A DNA stretch of 64,000 bases from Tricholoma matsutake (GCA_026075535.2 AP026550.1:7192001-7256000); one strand, 5' to 3'. Shown: positions 48,180 to 59,664, numbered from the stretch's first letter. A program made the numbers and translations. The notes: generated by a model from the letters alone, not told the origin.

Positions 48180-48760
48180 TACATGGGGCGGGCGTTGTTG
48201 GTTGCGAAGAGTTGTTTTTCTTCAAAGGTAGGGGGGAGGCGAGGTCGGTTTGGGCTGGGCAGGGGAAAGGATGTTTACTCTCACATAAAGATATACACAA
48301 CAGCTCCATCCTTCCTGCTCTCATCGAATGTCTATTTGTGCCAAGTACCCTGTGGCCCACAGTGCTCAGAGTCCTCGCAGCAGGTGCGGGCTTGATTGGA
48401 GAATTTGAGAAGTCTATCGAGGGTACATAAGAGGTAGGGTGCTTGGTAACAACACGAATGGGTCTATGATGTTGTTGTATCATGGGAATAGCATTCGTGA
48501 TATGGACAGGCATTGAAGACTGTGGGGATGACGAGCTTCTTGGAGCTTCGGATTTGGGTTTGGGGATGGGGGTGGGGATGCAATGAGCAAGTGCTGGGTT
48601 TGTCCTCATCTTCGTTGTCCATACGTGGTTATAGAGAGATAGGACCAACCCAGACGCAGAAGAATCCATTAACTTTGGATGAACTGAGATCGTTCAGTTG
48701 GCAGTTGTTGAGGAGAATGCAAGGAGGAAGAGGGCGATGTGAATGGGGGATGGGCATTAT
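48180..48760 (+). pseudogene. HUL5/UBE3B-type ligase, middle segment (unit B)
   Basis: Plus-strand counterpart of 8990-9500, with NPLTLDELRSFSWQLL near 48662. A Trp replaces an Arg (CGG to TGG, another CpG change). Head to head with the HECT segment, as in the other copies. Confidence 0.5.
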
Positions 48761-49051
48761 GGCTAGGCTTGTTGGGGGGCGGGTGCTGATGGTGGAGGGT
48801 AGTACAGCTATGCGTGGGTGTACAGGAAAAGGTGACAAGGTATCACAGTTTGGTGAAGAACATCTAGTGTAATCTGATCATTCTGGCCAAAATTTGCTAA
48901 TCATGTTACACTGATTTCATGGCAATCCATGCTTCTAGATACACTGGTTTCATGGTGATTGATGCTTCTAGCCTCAGTCTCCTTGATGCTGTGGCTCATC
49001 TGTTTCATAGATGGCCTTTGATCGAGAACCCACAAATAACTTATAAATAGT

Positions 49052-50583
49052 ATGCTTAATGCTCATGAAATTCACTATTGCCCTCCACCTTCAATTAGTA
49101 TGACCATCACTCCTGATGATAGTGCATGCCTTCAGCATGTGGGTATTATATTTCTCACAAACCTTGCAACTCTCATAACAATAACCTTGCTACAAGGTAA
49201 TGCTGTTACATTTTACCCTGTTGATGTTCTAATCCAACTCTAACCTTTCTATATCAGGCATATTCATAATGGTCTTCTCTATTGCAGTACACACCACCTT
49301 GTTTGTCCAAGCCTACACTGCTTATTTTAGAGGTCTAACTTCTGTTTACAGGCACCAGGGACTCAAATCTCACCCAACATTGGCAATCTTTATTCTAATC
49401 ATCCTCAGCTTCACTGTAACCACCATGAACTGGGCTGCATGTATGGCAGCTGTTACAATTCAGATCTGCTCAGTGCTTGTGAGGAATGTTGGTATGGAGT
49501 TGTCTGAGAAGATGGCTCTATTGAATACAGCAATAACTAAGCTGGACTTTATCAACTTGGAATTGCCATCTTTTATGGTGTTGTAAACTCAATTTTCCAT
49601 CTTACATCCTTCTGAAATGTATCCTCCTGCCATTTCTAGTGGTTCATTAATGATATTGTGGTTATATGGTGAGCTTGGGTCCTCTTTCCACAGCACCAAT
49701 GGGTCATGATTGGCCCTCTTTTCTTTTTGTTGCTGACATTTGGTGAGATTTGAAGTTTCACAGTTATCCAACTCAGATTGCTGACTCATATGATGGTGTC
49801 TGCATCAGTGACAATGCTCATTGCCATTGCCATGGCAGTAAAATCACAGAATATGTTGAACATTATGTCCACCTGCAACTTTGCTGCCTCTATTGTAACT
49901 AACCTTCTTGCTACCTTGCTGATTGCCTACAAGCTATGGTTGGTCAATATTTCCTCTGATGTCAGTAATTATTTGCTCATTCCTGATAGGGACTACCAAA
50001 AAGCCACCAAGAATCTTGGTCTGAAGAAACAACAATCTCCTGTGCAAAAAGTGCTGTTTCTTCTTGTAGAGTCAGGAGTTGTCTTCCTCATATTACAAGT
50101 GAGTTTTGATTCTGCTTTCATGTACATGTCAGCTAGCTACTGATCAAATGACTCATCATGTCTTAGTTGGCAAACTTGTTGCTCACCATTTTAACAAATA
50201 CCCCAGGTACAGCTGCTTACTATGCACAAGCTGTTTTTAATTCCATTTATAATGAGTTGGTGGCAAGTCTTTCATCAGCCCTCTGTGTTGGCATTCACTG
50301 ACATGACAAATTCTGCCAGGCAATGTATCCAGCACTCATACTTATCATGGTCAACAAAGAGCACTCAATCATAGACACAGTTGGTTTCAACACAGTACTT
50401 GGGAGCAATTTGAATGGTGAAGGCCATGCAACCAGTGCTGAACATCGACCAGCAACTATTGGTCATCTTGTCTTTGCCAACCCACCCACTAAGAACAATG
50501 TAGATAATGAACAGTTACGTTTGACCAGACATTCCAATGTCCCTGATGGTCTTGAAAAAAGCAGTGACTCATGCATGGTCTAG
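49052..50583 (+). pseudogene. Seven-transmembrane protein, unit B copy with nonsense codon
   Basis: Same exon order as 9788-11320. The exon that reads IIWRAWVLF in unit A reads VIW-stop-AWVLF here: CGA at 10409-10411 corresponds to TGA at 49670-49672. Downstream exons are still mostly open (AASIVTNLLATLLIAYKLW, VLFLLVESGVVFLIL, MYPALILIMVNKEHSI). A truncated protein of only the first helices could be made; more likely a recent pseudogene. Confidence 0.75.
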
Positions 50584-50606
50584 TGTTAGAAAACAATTAT
50601 ACAATA

Positions 50607-50780
50607 TTTATTTTTTTACATCACAATACAAGAGGGTTTCAGAGTTTGAAATTACCATATCAGGATGGTTAGTTATTCCCCCACCCAACCCCATTGATTT
50701 TTTTTGGAAGTCACATGATATTAAGCCTCAGAGCCCATATGGCAGTGATTGTAACCACATTGCTGATGCATAGAAACCTT
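50607..50780. other. Junction after unit B
   Basis: The first ~23 bp match the right flank of the Helitron at 25736. The rest has no recognised content apart from a T run at 50698-50705. Confidence 0.5.
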
Positions 50781-50966
50781 ATGACAGTCCCCTATTTGGA
50801 AGGCAAGTCCCAAAAGATTGCAGAACTTTTCACTGCCCCATGTATTCAGGGAGATCCCTGGTCTTCCTGGTACATGACAGTCCCCTATTTGGAAGGCAAG
50901 TCCCAAAAGATTGCAGAACTTTTCACTGCCCCATGTATTCATGGAGATCCCTGGTCTTCCTGGTAC
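50781..50966 (+). repeat. Two-copy 93 bp tandem repeat
   Basis: ATGACAGTCCCCTATTTGGA starts at 50781 and 50874. The two units are nearly identical through CTGGTCTTCCTGGTAC, differing by a G/T near their centre (CAGGG against CATGG). Confidence 0.9.
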
Positions 50967-51195
50967 ATTTTAACAGGGGGGTTACCAGGATTCCTGGTGG
51001 ATTCCTGGTAGAGTCCTGGTCTTCCTGGTACATTTGAGTGATATAACCAGTTGGGAGGGGGGTTACCAGGATTCCTGATGGATTCCTGGTACATTTTAAT
51101 CAGTTGGGAGGGGGTTACTAGGATTCCTGGTAGAGTCCTGGTATTCCTGGTACATTTTAACCAGTTCCTGGTGGAGTCCTAGTCTTCCTGTAAGG
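50967..51195 (+). repeat. CCTGG/CCAGGA-rich degenerate tandem array
   Basis: Repeated TTCCTGGTACATTT, GGATTCCTGGT and GTCCTGGT blocks plus AACCAGTTGGGAGGGG. Opposite-orientation relatives (CCAGGAATTCC-type) occur at 52738-52860 and near 52895-52990. Confidence 0.8.
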
Positions 51196-52600
51196 TTTTG
51201 AAGGCTCAAGTCAGTAAAACTCAAGTATTTAATCTCTCAAAGGTCACAGTTAAAATCAAGTAAATTTTATTAACTACATCCCTTGCATTAGACATGAGGG
51301 ATACAATACAATTAACTACAGAAAAAAAAGCCCTCTCTTGCACAAGGTGCAAGGGGGAGTGCTACAAACTTTTACATACAGAACTAACTACATATAAAAC
51401 TAGCCCCCCACATTGAATGTGAGGGGAGGCCAACAATTATAAATCAAAAAGAAAATTGGGGGGGGCAACAATATTCCCCCCCTCATCAAAACACTGCCCA
51501 TCCACCCTGTGAGCAAGAGCTCACAGCAGTGGTGGGTGGTTCATCCCCTACATCCCCCCTTCCCAATCCCCCTGTCCCTCATCCCCAGTCCCCAGTCTTT
51601 GTTGTTGTTGTTGTTGTCACCATTCCTCCCCCTCATTGTGGCCTCTCACCATCCCACCTCCATCATTGTCTGATGCACCAGTCTTCCTCCCTATGAGCAG
51701 TTGCTCATAGCAGGGGGGTCTGGTACTGTGGGCATTGTCATCTGCTGGAGGTGGGTGTCATTGACCAAAGAACATGACTTTTAGTAAAAGAAAGACCAAA
51801 AAAAGACAAGAGAAAAAAACCTACAGCCCAAATGATGATGGGCATTGTTTGGGCCATTGCCACTCACATCTTCCTCCTTGTGGTGTGGAATGGGGTGCTG
51901 TCATTGTCTGGGGATGGGTGCCACTGATTCCCATTGTTTCATGTTGGCATTGGCAGTGCCCTGTTATCATCCCCTGGTCGCCATCATCACCAGTGCTGTT
52001 CCACCCATGATCCACCCTCTGAGCAGTTGCTCAAGGGGCTGGAGGTGGGTGGTGTGTTGTTGGCCCCAGTACTTCATGTTCTGGGGTTTCTGGTGCTGGT
52101 AGGTGTTGTTGTTGTTGTTGTTGTTGTTGTTACTTGTTACTTGCTTGATATACGCCTATGCTAACTAGAGCTAAGTTGTTGTTGTTGACTGCACAGACTC
52201 TCGATCCACCCTATGAGCAGGGGCCCACAGGCATGGGGTGGGTATGTTGGGTAGTCTTACATCCATCTGTCATTACCAGTAGTTTAGAACCTATAAAACA
52301 AACGAAACAAGTTAGTTTATAAAAATAAAAAGCAAACAAAAAAAAACTTTACATAGGGCCCAAATGATGCAGATCACATCATTTGGGCCCATGTTCCATC
52401 CAGTTGGCTTGTTTGTGGGTGGTGGTGATGGGAGATTGGGCATGTGAGTGGTGGGAGTGGGGGTGTCCACACAGTGGTAGTGGTGGTAGTGGTGGTGGTG
52501 GTGGTGGTGGGAGTGAGTGATGAGCTGGCACATTTGATGACACAGCTATGTGCTTTGTCATACACAGCCACACCAATGGTACCTAGAGTAGTTTGCACCC
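51196..52600. repeat. Hairpin-bearing GT-rich repeat region with microsatellites
   Basis: No gene. Hairpins CTGTGAGC-AAGA-GCTCACAG (51507-51526) and CTATGAGC-AGTT-GCTCATAG (51691-51710) and relics near 52018 and 52211 are each embedded in CCACCCT..GGGGTGG contexts. A CTTGCAC-AAG-GTGCAAG hairpin lies near 51338. Microsatellites: TTG runs near 51600 and 52104-52132, GGT run 52475-52511. Confidence 0.7.
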
Positions 52601-52610
52601 AAAACCCACA

Positions 52611-52690
52611 AGATCACTTGGTGCAGTGGTAATATTGCATGTTTAATATTTTGTGCTGAGGTCTTTGGTTCAATTCTTGCTGATCACACT
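52611..52690 (+). other. tRNA-like relic
   Basis: A-box-like TTGGTGCAGTGGT (52618-52630) and B-box-like GGTTCAATTC (52667-52676). GATCA at 52612-52616 can pair with TGATC at 52681-52685. The T stem pairs poorly, so it is a degenerate tRNA or SINE head. Confidence 0.4.
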
Positions 52691-52864
52691 TTATTTTCTC
52701 CTAAATAAATAGTAAGGTTGAGTCCTCCCTTCTCCTCCAGGATTCCTGAAAGTCCAAATCCTGGGGAATTCCTGGAATAGTACCAGGAAGAGCCCGATTT
52801 ACAAGGATTATACCAGGACTTAACCAGCAATCCTACTGGAGGAAAAACAGCAGGAATAAACCAT

Positions 52865-54310
52865 TTGGTGGACAATGAAGATGGCAGGGATGACCAGGAA
52901 GACCAGGAATCCTCCAGGAATATGTGGGGCAGTGTAAAGACCTCAAAGATTAGAGGAGGATGCAACATAGACCAGGAAGTAAGTGATAAGATTGTTGAAA
53001 AGAGATCAAGATACTTATGTATGATGTGGAAGACACTCATGGTGGATGAGAGCAGTTGCATACTTTGCCCTGGTTGCAAAATCTGGATGAGAACTGGAAA
53101 TGGTGGTGTACAGAATTTGCTTCAGCAACATTGTGGCACAGTGCAGTGCAGAGTGAACAAAAAGAAAAGACAGGCACAGGAGAGCATTGAGCAAACAAAA
53201 GAGAACACAATGAAGTGGTTTCAACCTCGAGAACCTGCAATACTGCCCACTGTCATGGCACCAGCCCTTGTGGATGCTGCACTCCAGCCCTCGGCAGGCT
53301 CAAGCTCTAGTATGGGCAAGAGTGCATATGTACCACCCACTTTGTCTGGATGCCCAGTTGAAATTGCACTTCCAATAGATGTATGTAGGTGAAGCTGACA
53401 AAGATCATCCACTTGCAGCATTTGCAGGAGACCCTGTGGGATGTGCTGGGGAGGATGAGGATGCATGGGAGAAATTTGATGGACCATTGAATACCCTGCT
53501 TCAAAGACCACCTGTGTAAGGGGACTAGGGGATGCCTCATGTGTTTTTCCTATTTTTTACATTCATCCTATATTTTTCCTCACTTCATTTCCTCAAATTC
53601 TTCATTTTCTATGATTTTTCCTTATTTTATTACTAATCCCCCCCTTCTATCACATTTGTACATGTTGACAGTTTTATATTTAGAGGCAGAGCACCCCTTC
53701 TGACATCTACCCCTTGGTATGATGTCATTCGGTGGCCTTGATCTGCCTATCTCTGCCTTTTCTATTTTTAGACTATTATTTGATTTTTGCAGTTTTCACA
53801 TATACTGGGCATTGGGAAAGGGGTCCTTAGAGTTTTCTCTTCAGATTTCCCTTTGCTAGGTGCACCTCCAATCCCTGTACTATGTAGCATAATTTTAACT
53901 TTGGATTTCCCTTTGCTAGAGGTGGAGGTTGCCCTTATAACCTGGCAAGCTCCAGCAGCTGGTTTGAGTGGGTGAAAGAGGCCTCATAGACTCTGCCACT
54001 TGTTAGAATATCTTGTCACATCTCATCAAGTCACTGGAGATCTATTTGAAGGAAAGCTGTAATGGTTAATCCATGCAATTGATGAAGTGTGAATCATCAT
54101 TGAGGGTCAATCACCCATATCTCTAATACACTTTATGTCCCCATCTCAAATCCTACCCTTGGAGGCAACAAATCCCAGTGCAGACAATTCACATAGTAAT
54201 GTAGCCATTGATGTGGATGTCCTCAATGATCCACCATCCCCTCCACCACTGCCAAGCAAAGCCCAACTGCAGCAATGTTGCAGAATCCATGTTGACTTTC
54301 CACTCAGAAG
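52865..54310 (+). pseudogene. Transposon-associated Cys/His zinc-finger-like protein, split by solo LTR
   Basis: The frame 52865-53392 contains CILCPGCKIWMRTGNGGVQN then HCGTVQCRVN, a CxxC...H...C arrangement typical of a protein repeatedly found beside agaricomycete transposons. An NTMKWFQPREP stretch and a Pro/Ala-rich linker follow. Acidic sequence continues in another frame to 53510 (for example CAGEDEDAWEKFDGP). After the LTR, WFEWVKEASK-like coding sequence and a Pro-rich piece run to about 54310. DNA binding is plausible but unproven. Confidence 0.5.
53515..53939 (+). mobile_element. Solo LTR of Gypsy family 1
   Basis: TGTAAGG...CTTATA, flanked on both sides by ACCTG (53510-53514 and 53940-53944). 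No internal sequence remains, the expected product of LTR-LTR recombination. It interrupts the zinc-finger-like gene. Confidence 0.9.
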
Positions 54311-54330
54311 AAGTCCTCACTTGTCATTAG

Positions 54331-54756
54331 TATAAGGGCAACCTCAGCCTCTAGCAAAGGGAAATCCGAAGGTTACAATTATACTACATAGTACAGGGAT
54401 TGGAGGCGCACCTAGCAAAGGGAAATCCGAAGAGAAAACTCTAAGGACCCCTTTGCCAATGCCCAGTATATGTGAAAACTACAAAAATCAAATAATAGTC
54501 TAAAAATAGAAAAGGTGGAGATAGGCTGATCAAGGCTGTCAAATGACATCATACCAAGTGATAGATGTTGGAAGGGGTGCTCCGCCTCTAAATATAAAAC
54601 TGTCAACATGTACAAATGTGATAGAAGGGGGAAATTAGTAATAAAATAAAGAAAAATCATAGAAAATGAAGAATTTGAGGAAATGAAGTGAGGAAAAATA
54701 TAGGACAAATGTAAAAAATAGGAAAAACACATGAGGAATCCCCTAGTCCCCTTACA
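54331..54756 (-). repeat. Gypsy family-1 3' LTR of the outer element
   Basis: Reverse-complement LTR, preceded in element sense by a purine-rich AGAGAGGGGGTGA tract. It closes the element whose coding part is at 54757-55435 and 61648-64000. Confidence 0.85.
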
Positions 54757-55435
54757 TCACCCCCTCTCTAAGATGCATTGCCCCGATGCATTCGAAATCA
54801 CATATGACCAAAGTCAGTGACTTGAATGCGACGCGGTGCAGCAGTGTGCCGTTGGTGGAATTCCTTGACTAACCAAGGGGCGTTCACATTTTCAACCCAC
54901 GAGTTCTCCTCGTACCCATAACCCTTCCAGTGTACCAAATACTGGAGTTTTCCTCAATGTAATCAGCTGTCCAAGATCAATTCAACTTCATACTGGGGTT
55001 CTCCCTTGATTACTGTGGGTGGAGGTGGTGGATGTGAATGACATCCCAGGAAGGGATCTGGGGGAGCTGGAAGGAGTTTGACAATATGGAAGACTGGGTG
55101 GAGTCTGGACATGGAGGTTGGGAGGCATAGACAATAGGCATGTGTTCCAACACACTTGATGATGGGGTAAGATCCCAGGAAACGATGAGCAAGTTTCTTG
55201 GATGGATGTGTAGTGGAGATGTCACTGGAGTCGAGATAAACTCAATCACCAACCCTGTACTGAGCGGTCGGAGAATGGCATTGGTTGTAAAAGCATGCCA
55301 TGTCATCCTTCGCCTTTGCTAAGGCTGCCTTCGCCTCCTCCAAGCTATTCTGCATGCATTCTGTGAACTCATTCACTGTCTCGATGTGTGAGGGAGTTCG
55401 GCGAGGCTCAAACCCCATGTGTGGATGCTGTCCAG
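54757..55435 (-). mobile_element. Outer Gypsy element: integrase C-terminus and chromodomain
   Basis: In element sense: QHPHMGFEPRRTPSHIETVN, EEAKAALAKAKDDMACFYNQ, then a chromodomain-like LQYLVHWKGYGYEENSWV and VKEFHQRH. Stops interrupt it. It is the continuation of 61648-62403: the reading frame passes exactly through the TCCAG target duplication. Confidence 0.8.
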
Positions 55436-55838
55436 TGTTAGGGCAACACCCACTATCTGCTAGCTAAGACCATGCGGGTTCTCTCTACAAGAAGGGGGCG
55501 GGATTCGCACGCATGATGGGGGAATTGATGGTTTTGATGCGAGGGGTTATTAATAGGTAAGTTTGTTGAGTTAGGCCTTTCACACCGAAAACGTAGGTGG
55601 AATACCTAAGAGAACACAACTGGGGTCCCCTAGGCATATATTTAGGGTTTATATACTATGTTACATATATTGTACATTGTTGTTACTGATGCACTCATAC
55701 ATGCGCGTACATTTTGATGCGTGCGAAATAAAATTCTCACGCTATCAAAATGTAGCGTCATTTGGTGTCATGTAGCGTAATTTGACATAATAAAAATAAA
55801 AATGAAAGTTTATTAGGTAATGGGGTGGTTTCCTAACA
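55436..55838 (-). repeat. Family-2 Gypsy 3' LTR
   Basis: 403 bp, TGTTAGG...CCTAACA. Differs from its partner by 11 substitutions, all at CpG sites, and one A indel. Confidence 0.95.
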
Positions 55839-55849
55839 TTACCCCCCTT

Positions 55850-57259
55850 TTATGCCTCGACTTCCAGGCGAGAAAATATTATGTTTGTCCCCTCTGTGAA
55901 ATTTTGGTAAGGCCGGAATTTCATTCCCTCATACACCATTCTCACAATGCGACACGGAGCATTTGGATTACGTTTAAAGAATTGGGTGATCGCATTACGC
56001 ACTCGCTTACAATTCTCTTTGGGTTCCCACGAATTATTTTCATCGGTATAGTTTTTCCACTTTATTAAGAACTCCAATTTGTTCCGTCGAAGACGTGAGT
56101 CTAGAATTTCTTCAACTATGTATTCTGGAGCACCTTCTACTATTATTGGAGGTTGCGGAGTAGTTTGTTGGCCAGGAATAGTGGGCGGATGGTAAGGGCA
56201 TAGGCAGGATATGTTAATCTCGGGATCAATCTTAAATGATCGGGGTAATTTTAGCACTACTGCATTAGGCGAGATCACTTTAGAGATTGCATATGGGCCA
56301 ACTTGTTTCTCCGTAAGTTTCTTCAAAGGTCATGGAATATTCAGGTCCTTGGTACTTAGCCATACCAAGTCACCAACTTTGTACTCTGGAGCACGTGCTC
56401 GAGTACAATCCGCGTGTTGCATCATGTCATCACGTGCTTTCTTCAATGCCACCTCTGCTTCCTCTTGTACCTTTTGCATCTTAGATACAAAATCTTCTAC
56501 TGACTGTACTTTGACTTCCCTTCTGGGTTCTACTCCCATGCAAGGATGATATCCATAATTCGCGAAAAAGGGTGACATATGAGTAGCCGAATGGAATTTG
56601 TTATTGTGGGAAAATTTGGCAATTGCCAACCATTCGGGCCAGTCGGTTTGTCGGTAGTTGACAAACATACGTAGGTACTGCTCCAACTCCTGATTCATTC
56701 TCTCTGTCTGCCCATCAGTCTGTGGGTGATATGCCATAGATAATTTAGTTTGAATTCCCAATATGTTGTTTAGTTCTTGCATAAACACAGAAGCAAATTG
56801 TGGTCCACGATCGGAGATAACGGTATCGGGTAACCCATGTAACCACCATACCTGATTTAGATAGAGGCGCGCCAAACCCAATGATGAGGTTTCTGTAGTA
56901 GTAGGAATAATATGGACCTCCTTTGTAAAGCGGTCGCATACTATGAATATTGCATCATACCCTTGAGCCTCGGGTAATCTGGTAATAAAATCCACAGATA
57001 TATCTCGCCACGGTGCTTTAGGTATAGGGTTCGGCATTAATTTTCCTGCAGGTTTCTCTGGAAATTTCTTCCCCCTCATGCACGTATCACATCCATCCAC
57101 ATACCCCAACACATACTTCGAAATTCCGGGCCACCAATAATTTCTCATTACTAATTCCAACGTCTTTCATCTTCCTGGGTGTCCGGCAATCGGCATATTG
57201 TGATGTAACCGGACGATCTCCCTTCGCAAATCCTGATCCTTCGGTACATACACTTTTCC
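55850..57259 (-). pseudogene. Family-2 Gypsy integrase with chromodomain
   Basis: An HHCC zinc module with VMRNYWWPGISKYV and CDTCMRG; a TGA at 57167-57169 sits in its GHPGR-KTLEL box. DDE core: ISVDFITRLPEAQGYDAI (first Asp near 57000), TVISDRGPQFASVF (second, near 56815), YHPQTDGQTERMNQELEQYL (Glu near 56700). The C-terminal chromodomain has [20 protein letters not shown] and [12 protein letters not shown] (56140-56010), which steers integration to particular chromatin. The two parts lie in neighbouring frames joined near 56328. Confidence 0.9.
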
Positions 57260-59035
57260 TCAAAACAACACCAACCCTTGTTCCTCAGCCCATTCATCTC
57301 CTTTGATATTACCTTTCTTCTCTCCCTTCAGAGCTTTCACGGCTTCCACTACTTCATCGTCCATTTCCGAACATTGTCTAATTTTAGACAACATTTCCGT
57401 TTCCGAGCTATCTATTAATAGATGCCCTTGATGCATAGCGCAAATGCGAAAGTATTCGGGTTTGAGTAAGGTAACATTTTTATTGTCCTCCTCCACCCCC
57501 CTTTTATGATCAATATGTCTGGATAATGCATCTGCTTTCCTCATTAAGCTTCCCGCTTTATGGACCAAGTGAAAGTTGAAACACGATAGGAATAGTGCCC
57601 AACATGCTTGCCGGCGATTAAGCTTTTGAGCGGACATGAAGTATTGCAGATTTTGATGATCCGTCCAGATCTCAATCTGATGCATACATCCCTCCAAATA
57701 ATGCCTCCACGCCTCCAATGCTCGTATTATCCCCAACATCTCTTTGTCATGCACATCATAATGCCTCTCCACATCATTCAACCCTTTTGACAAGTATGCA
57801 CAAGGATGCCATTTGTCATCTTCGCACAGCATTGATAATACTGCTCCAGTAGCAAAATCGGATGCATCGGATTCCACTCGCAAAGGGCATGTGAAATCTA
57901 CTGGGGCTAATATTGGTCCCTCCACAAACTTCCTCTTCAACTCCTCAAACGCTGTCTGCTGCTGCTCTCCCCACCTCCATACTACTCCCTTTCGCGTAAG
58001 GTTATGTAAGGGTGCGGCAATTTTAGAAAAATTGTGCACAAAGCAACGATAATAATTTGTGAGTCCCAAGAAGGCTTGAACCTCCTTGACATGGGTGGGC
58101 ACAGGCCAATCTGTGATTGCCTGTACCTTGATTGGATCCATTTTGATCCCGTCAGGGCCGATCAATAATCCTAGGAACTCGATCTTGCTTGCCCCAAACA
58201 CACACTTCTCTGGTTTCAAAAATAGATTGTTCTCCGCCAACCTCTGTAACACCTCCTGCACTATCACCTCATGATTCTCTTCATCCTCCATGAATATCAG
58301 AATGTCGTCAATAAATATTATTACCACACCTTTGTCTATTACGTCCTTGAAAATGTCGTTCATCATATTTTGAAAGGTCGGGGGACTATTAGTCATCCCA
58401 AAAAACATGACAAGCGGCTCGAAGGATCCTCGATGCGTGGCAAATGCAGCCTTCCACTCATCTCCTTTCTTTATTTGTACATTGTTGTATCCCCATCATA
58501 AATCCAATTTTGTAAAGACCTTGGCTTTTCCCACCTTATCAATTATTTCTGAGATCAATGGCAGGGGGTATGCATTCTTCACTGTCCATTCATTCAGATA
58601 CCTATAATCGGTACACATCCTCTTCCTTTGGTCTTTTTTGGGCACGAAGAATATTGGTGACGTCTGTGGTGATTTCAAAGGTTGTATGTATCCTTTGCGC
58701 AATTGCTCCTTCAGGAATGCATCCACTTCTTCTTGTTCCATTGGAGATAACGGATATACCTTCGACTTCTTCAGCACAAACCCTGGCTTCATCTCAATCG
58801 CATGATCCCATGGCTTCCGCACCAGCATTCACTCAGACTCCTTCTTTTGGAACACTGACAAATGTTCATGATACACTTTTGGCACCCATTCCTCCACTGG
58901 CTTCTCCACCTTTACGATATTCTTGTCCCATGACTGTCCTCCACAAACTGCTCTAAAGGTTTGCTTCTGCTCTTCTTTCTCGATCATGATCAGAACTTTC
59001 CCATTTGGCATTTCCTCATCCTCCACTTCCTCCAT
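57260..59035 (-). pseudogene. Family-2 Gypsy reverse transcriptase and RNase H
   Basis: Pieces 59035-58829, 58828-58496 and 58408-57260. RT motifs: [40 protein letters not shown], then FTKLDL with a TGA (58496-58498) where Arg is usual before WGYNN, FGMTNSPPTFQNMMN and the catalytic VIIFIDDILIF near 58310. RNase H: ESDASDFATGAVLS near 57870, HDKEMLGIIRALEAW near 57745, IWTDHQNLQYF near 57670. A TGA at 58829-58831 and another at 57260-57262 break the frame. Catalytic Asp residues are present. Confidence 0.9.
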
Positions 59036-59664
59036 CGTAACAGAATACTTTCTCGGATGTTCTTTTTCCTTTTTTCTTTCTTCATCTTCCTCCCATACAC
59101 ATTACATTCCTTAGGACAATGAGTCATTTGTACTTTCCCAGTTTTCCAATCAATTTCGGGATTATGCTTCCGTAACCATGGACATCCTATTATTAGATTG
59201 GTTTTCCCAAGATCGCACACTTCGAATACGGCTTGCTCCTGATGCTCCTGATACTTTAGTACCATAGTCACCTCCTCCTTGATAGTTCCTCCACGATTGA
59301 CTGTTCCATCAATATTGTACACCATTATAGGTTGCACCAGCTTGCGTGTGTTAATACCGTTTCCAGTAATTAAGGATCGATTAATAAATAATCCTGTAGC
59401 ACCACTGTCAAGCAACACTTCCACATCAATAGCTGCATGTGTGTCCACTGTCTTCAGTCCCACAGTCAAGGTGATTTTGGGTTCTATTTGTGCAGAGCGA
59501 ATAAAAAATTTAGGGGTTTTCGGAAATGACATGTGACAATTTTCTTTGTCACATGATTCACAACAGTTGTACTCCTCCTCGATTTCCTTTTCTGATTTGC
59601 TCTGGGTTTCCTCGGATACTAATACATTGTAACGATTCTGGGTCACCAATGGGGAAACCTTCAC
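58990..59664 (-). CDS. Family-2 Gypsy aspartic protease
   Basis: AAIDVEVLLDSGATGLFIN holds the DSG active-site triplet near 59410, with the flap region downstream and LIIGCPWLRKHNPEIDW near 59180-59135. Preceded by a Cys-rich CCESCDKENC. The protease cleaves the polyprotein. Overlap with the gag end indicates a different frame from gag. Confidence 0.8.
   Translation of the reverse strand: MKVSPLVTQNRYNVLVSEETQSKSEKEIEEEYNCCESCDKENCHMSFPKTPKFFIRSAQIEPKITLTVGLKTVDTHAAIDVEVLLDSGATGLFINRSLITGNGINTRKLVQPIMVYNIDGTVNRGGTIKEEVTMVLKYQEHQEQAVFEVCDLGKTNLIIGCPWLRKHNPEIDWKTGKVQMTHCPKECNVYGRKMKKEKRKKNIRESILLRWRKWRMRKCQMGKF

Larger units (their letters stand above)
45307..50606 (+). repeat. Segmental duplication unit B (CpG-depleted copy)
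   Basis: Second copy of unit A. Differences are dominated by CG in A read as TG or CA in B, for example around 8925-9010 against 48135-48230. Other changes are small indels and separate SINE insertions. No Helitron is present at its right end. Confidence 0.9.

Noticed and set aside
52475..52511. GGT/GTT runs as coding polyglycine or polyvaline
   Set aside because: Frames are bounded by stops and lie in a non-coding repeat region; plain microsatellites.
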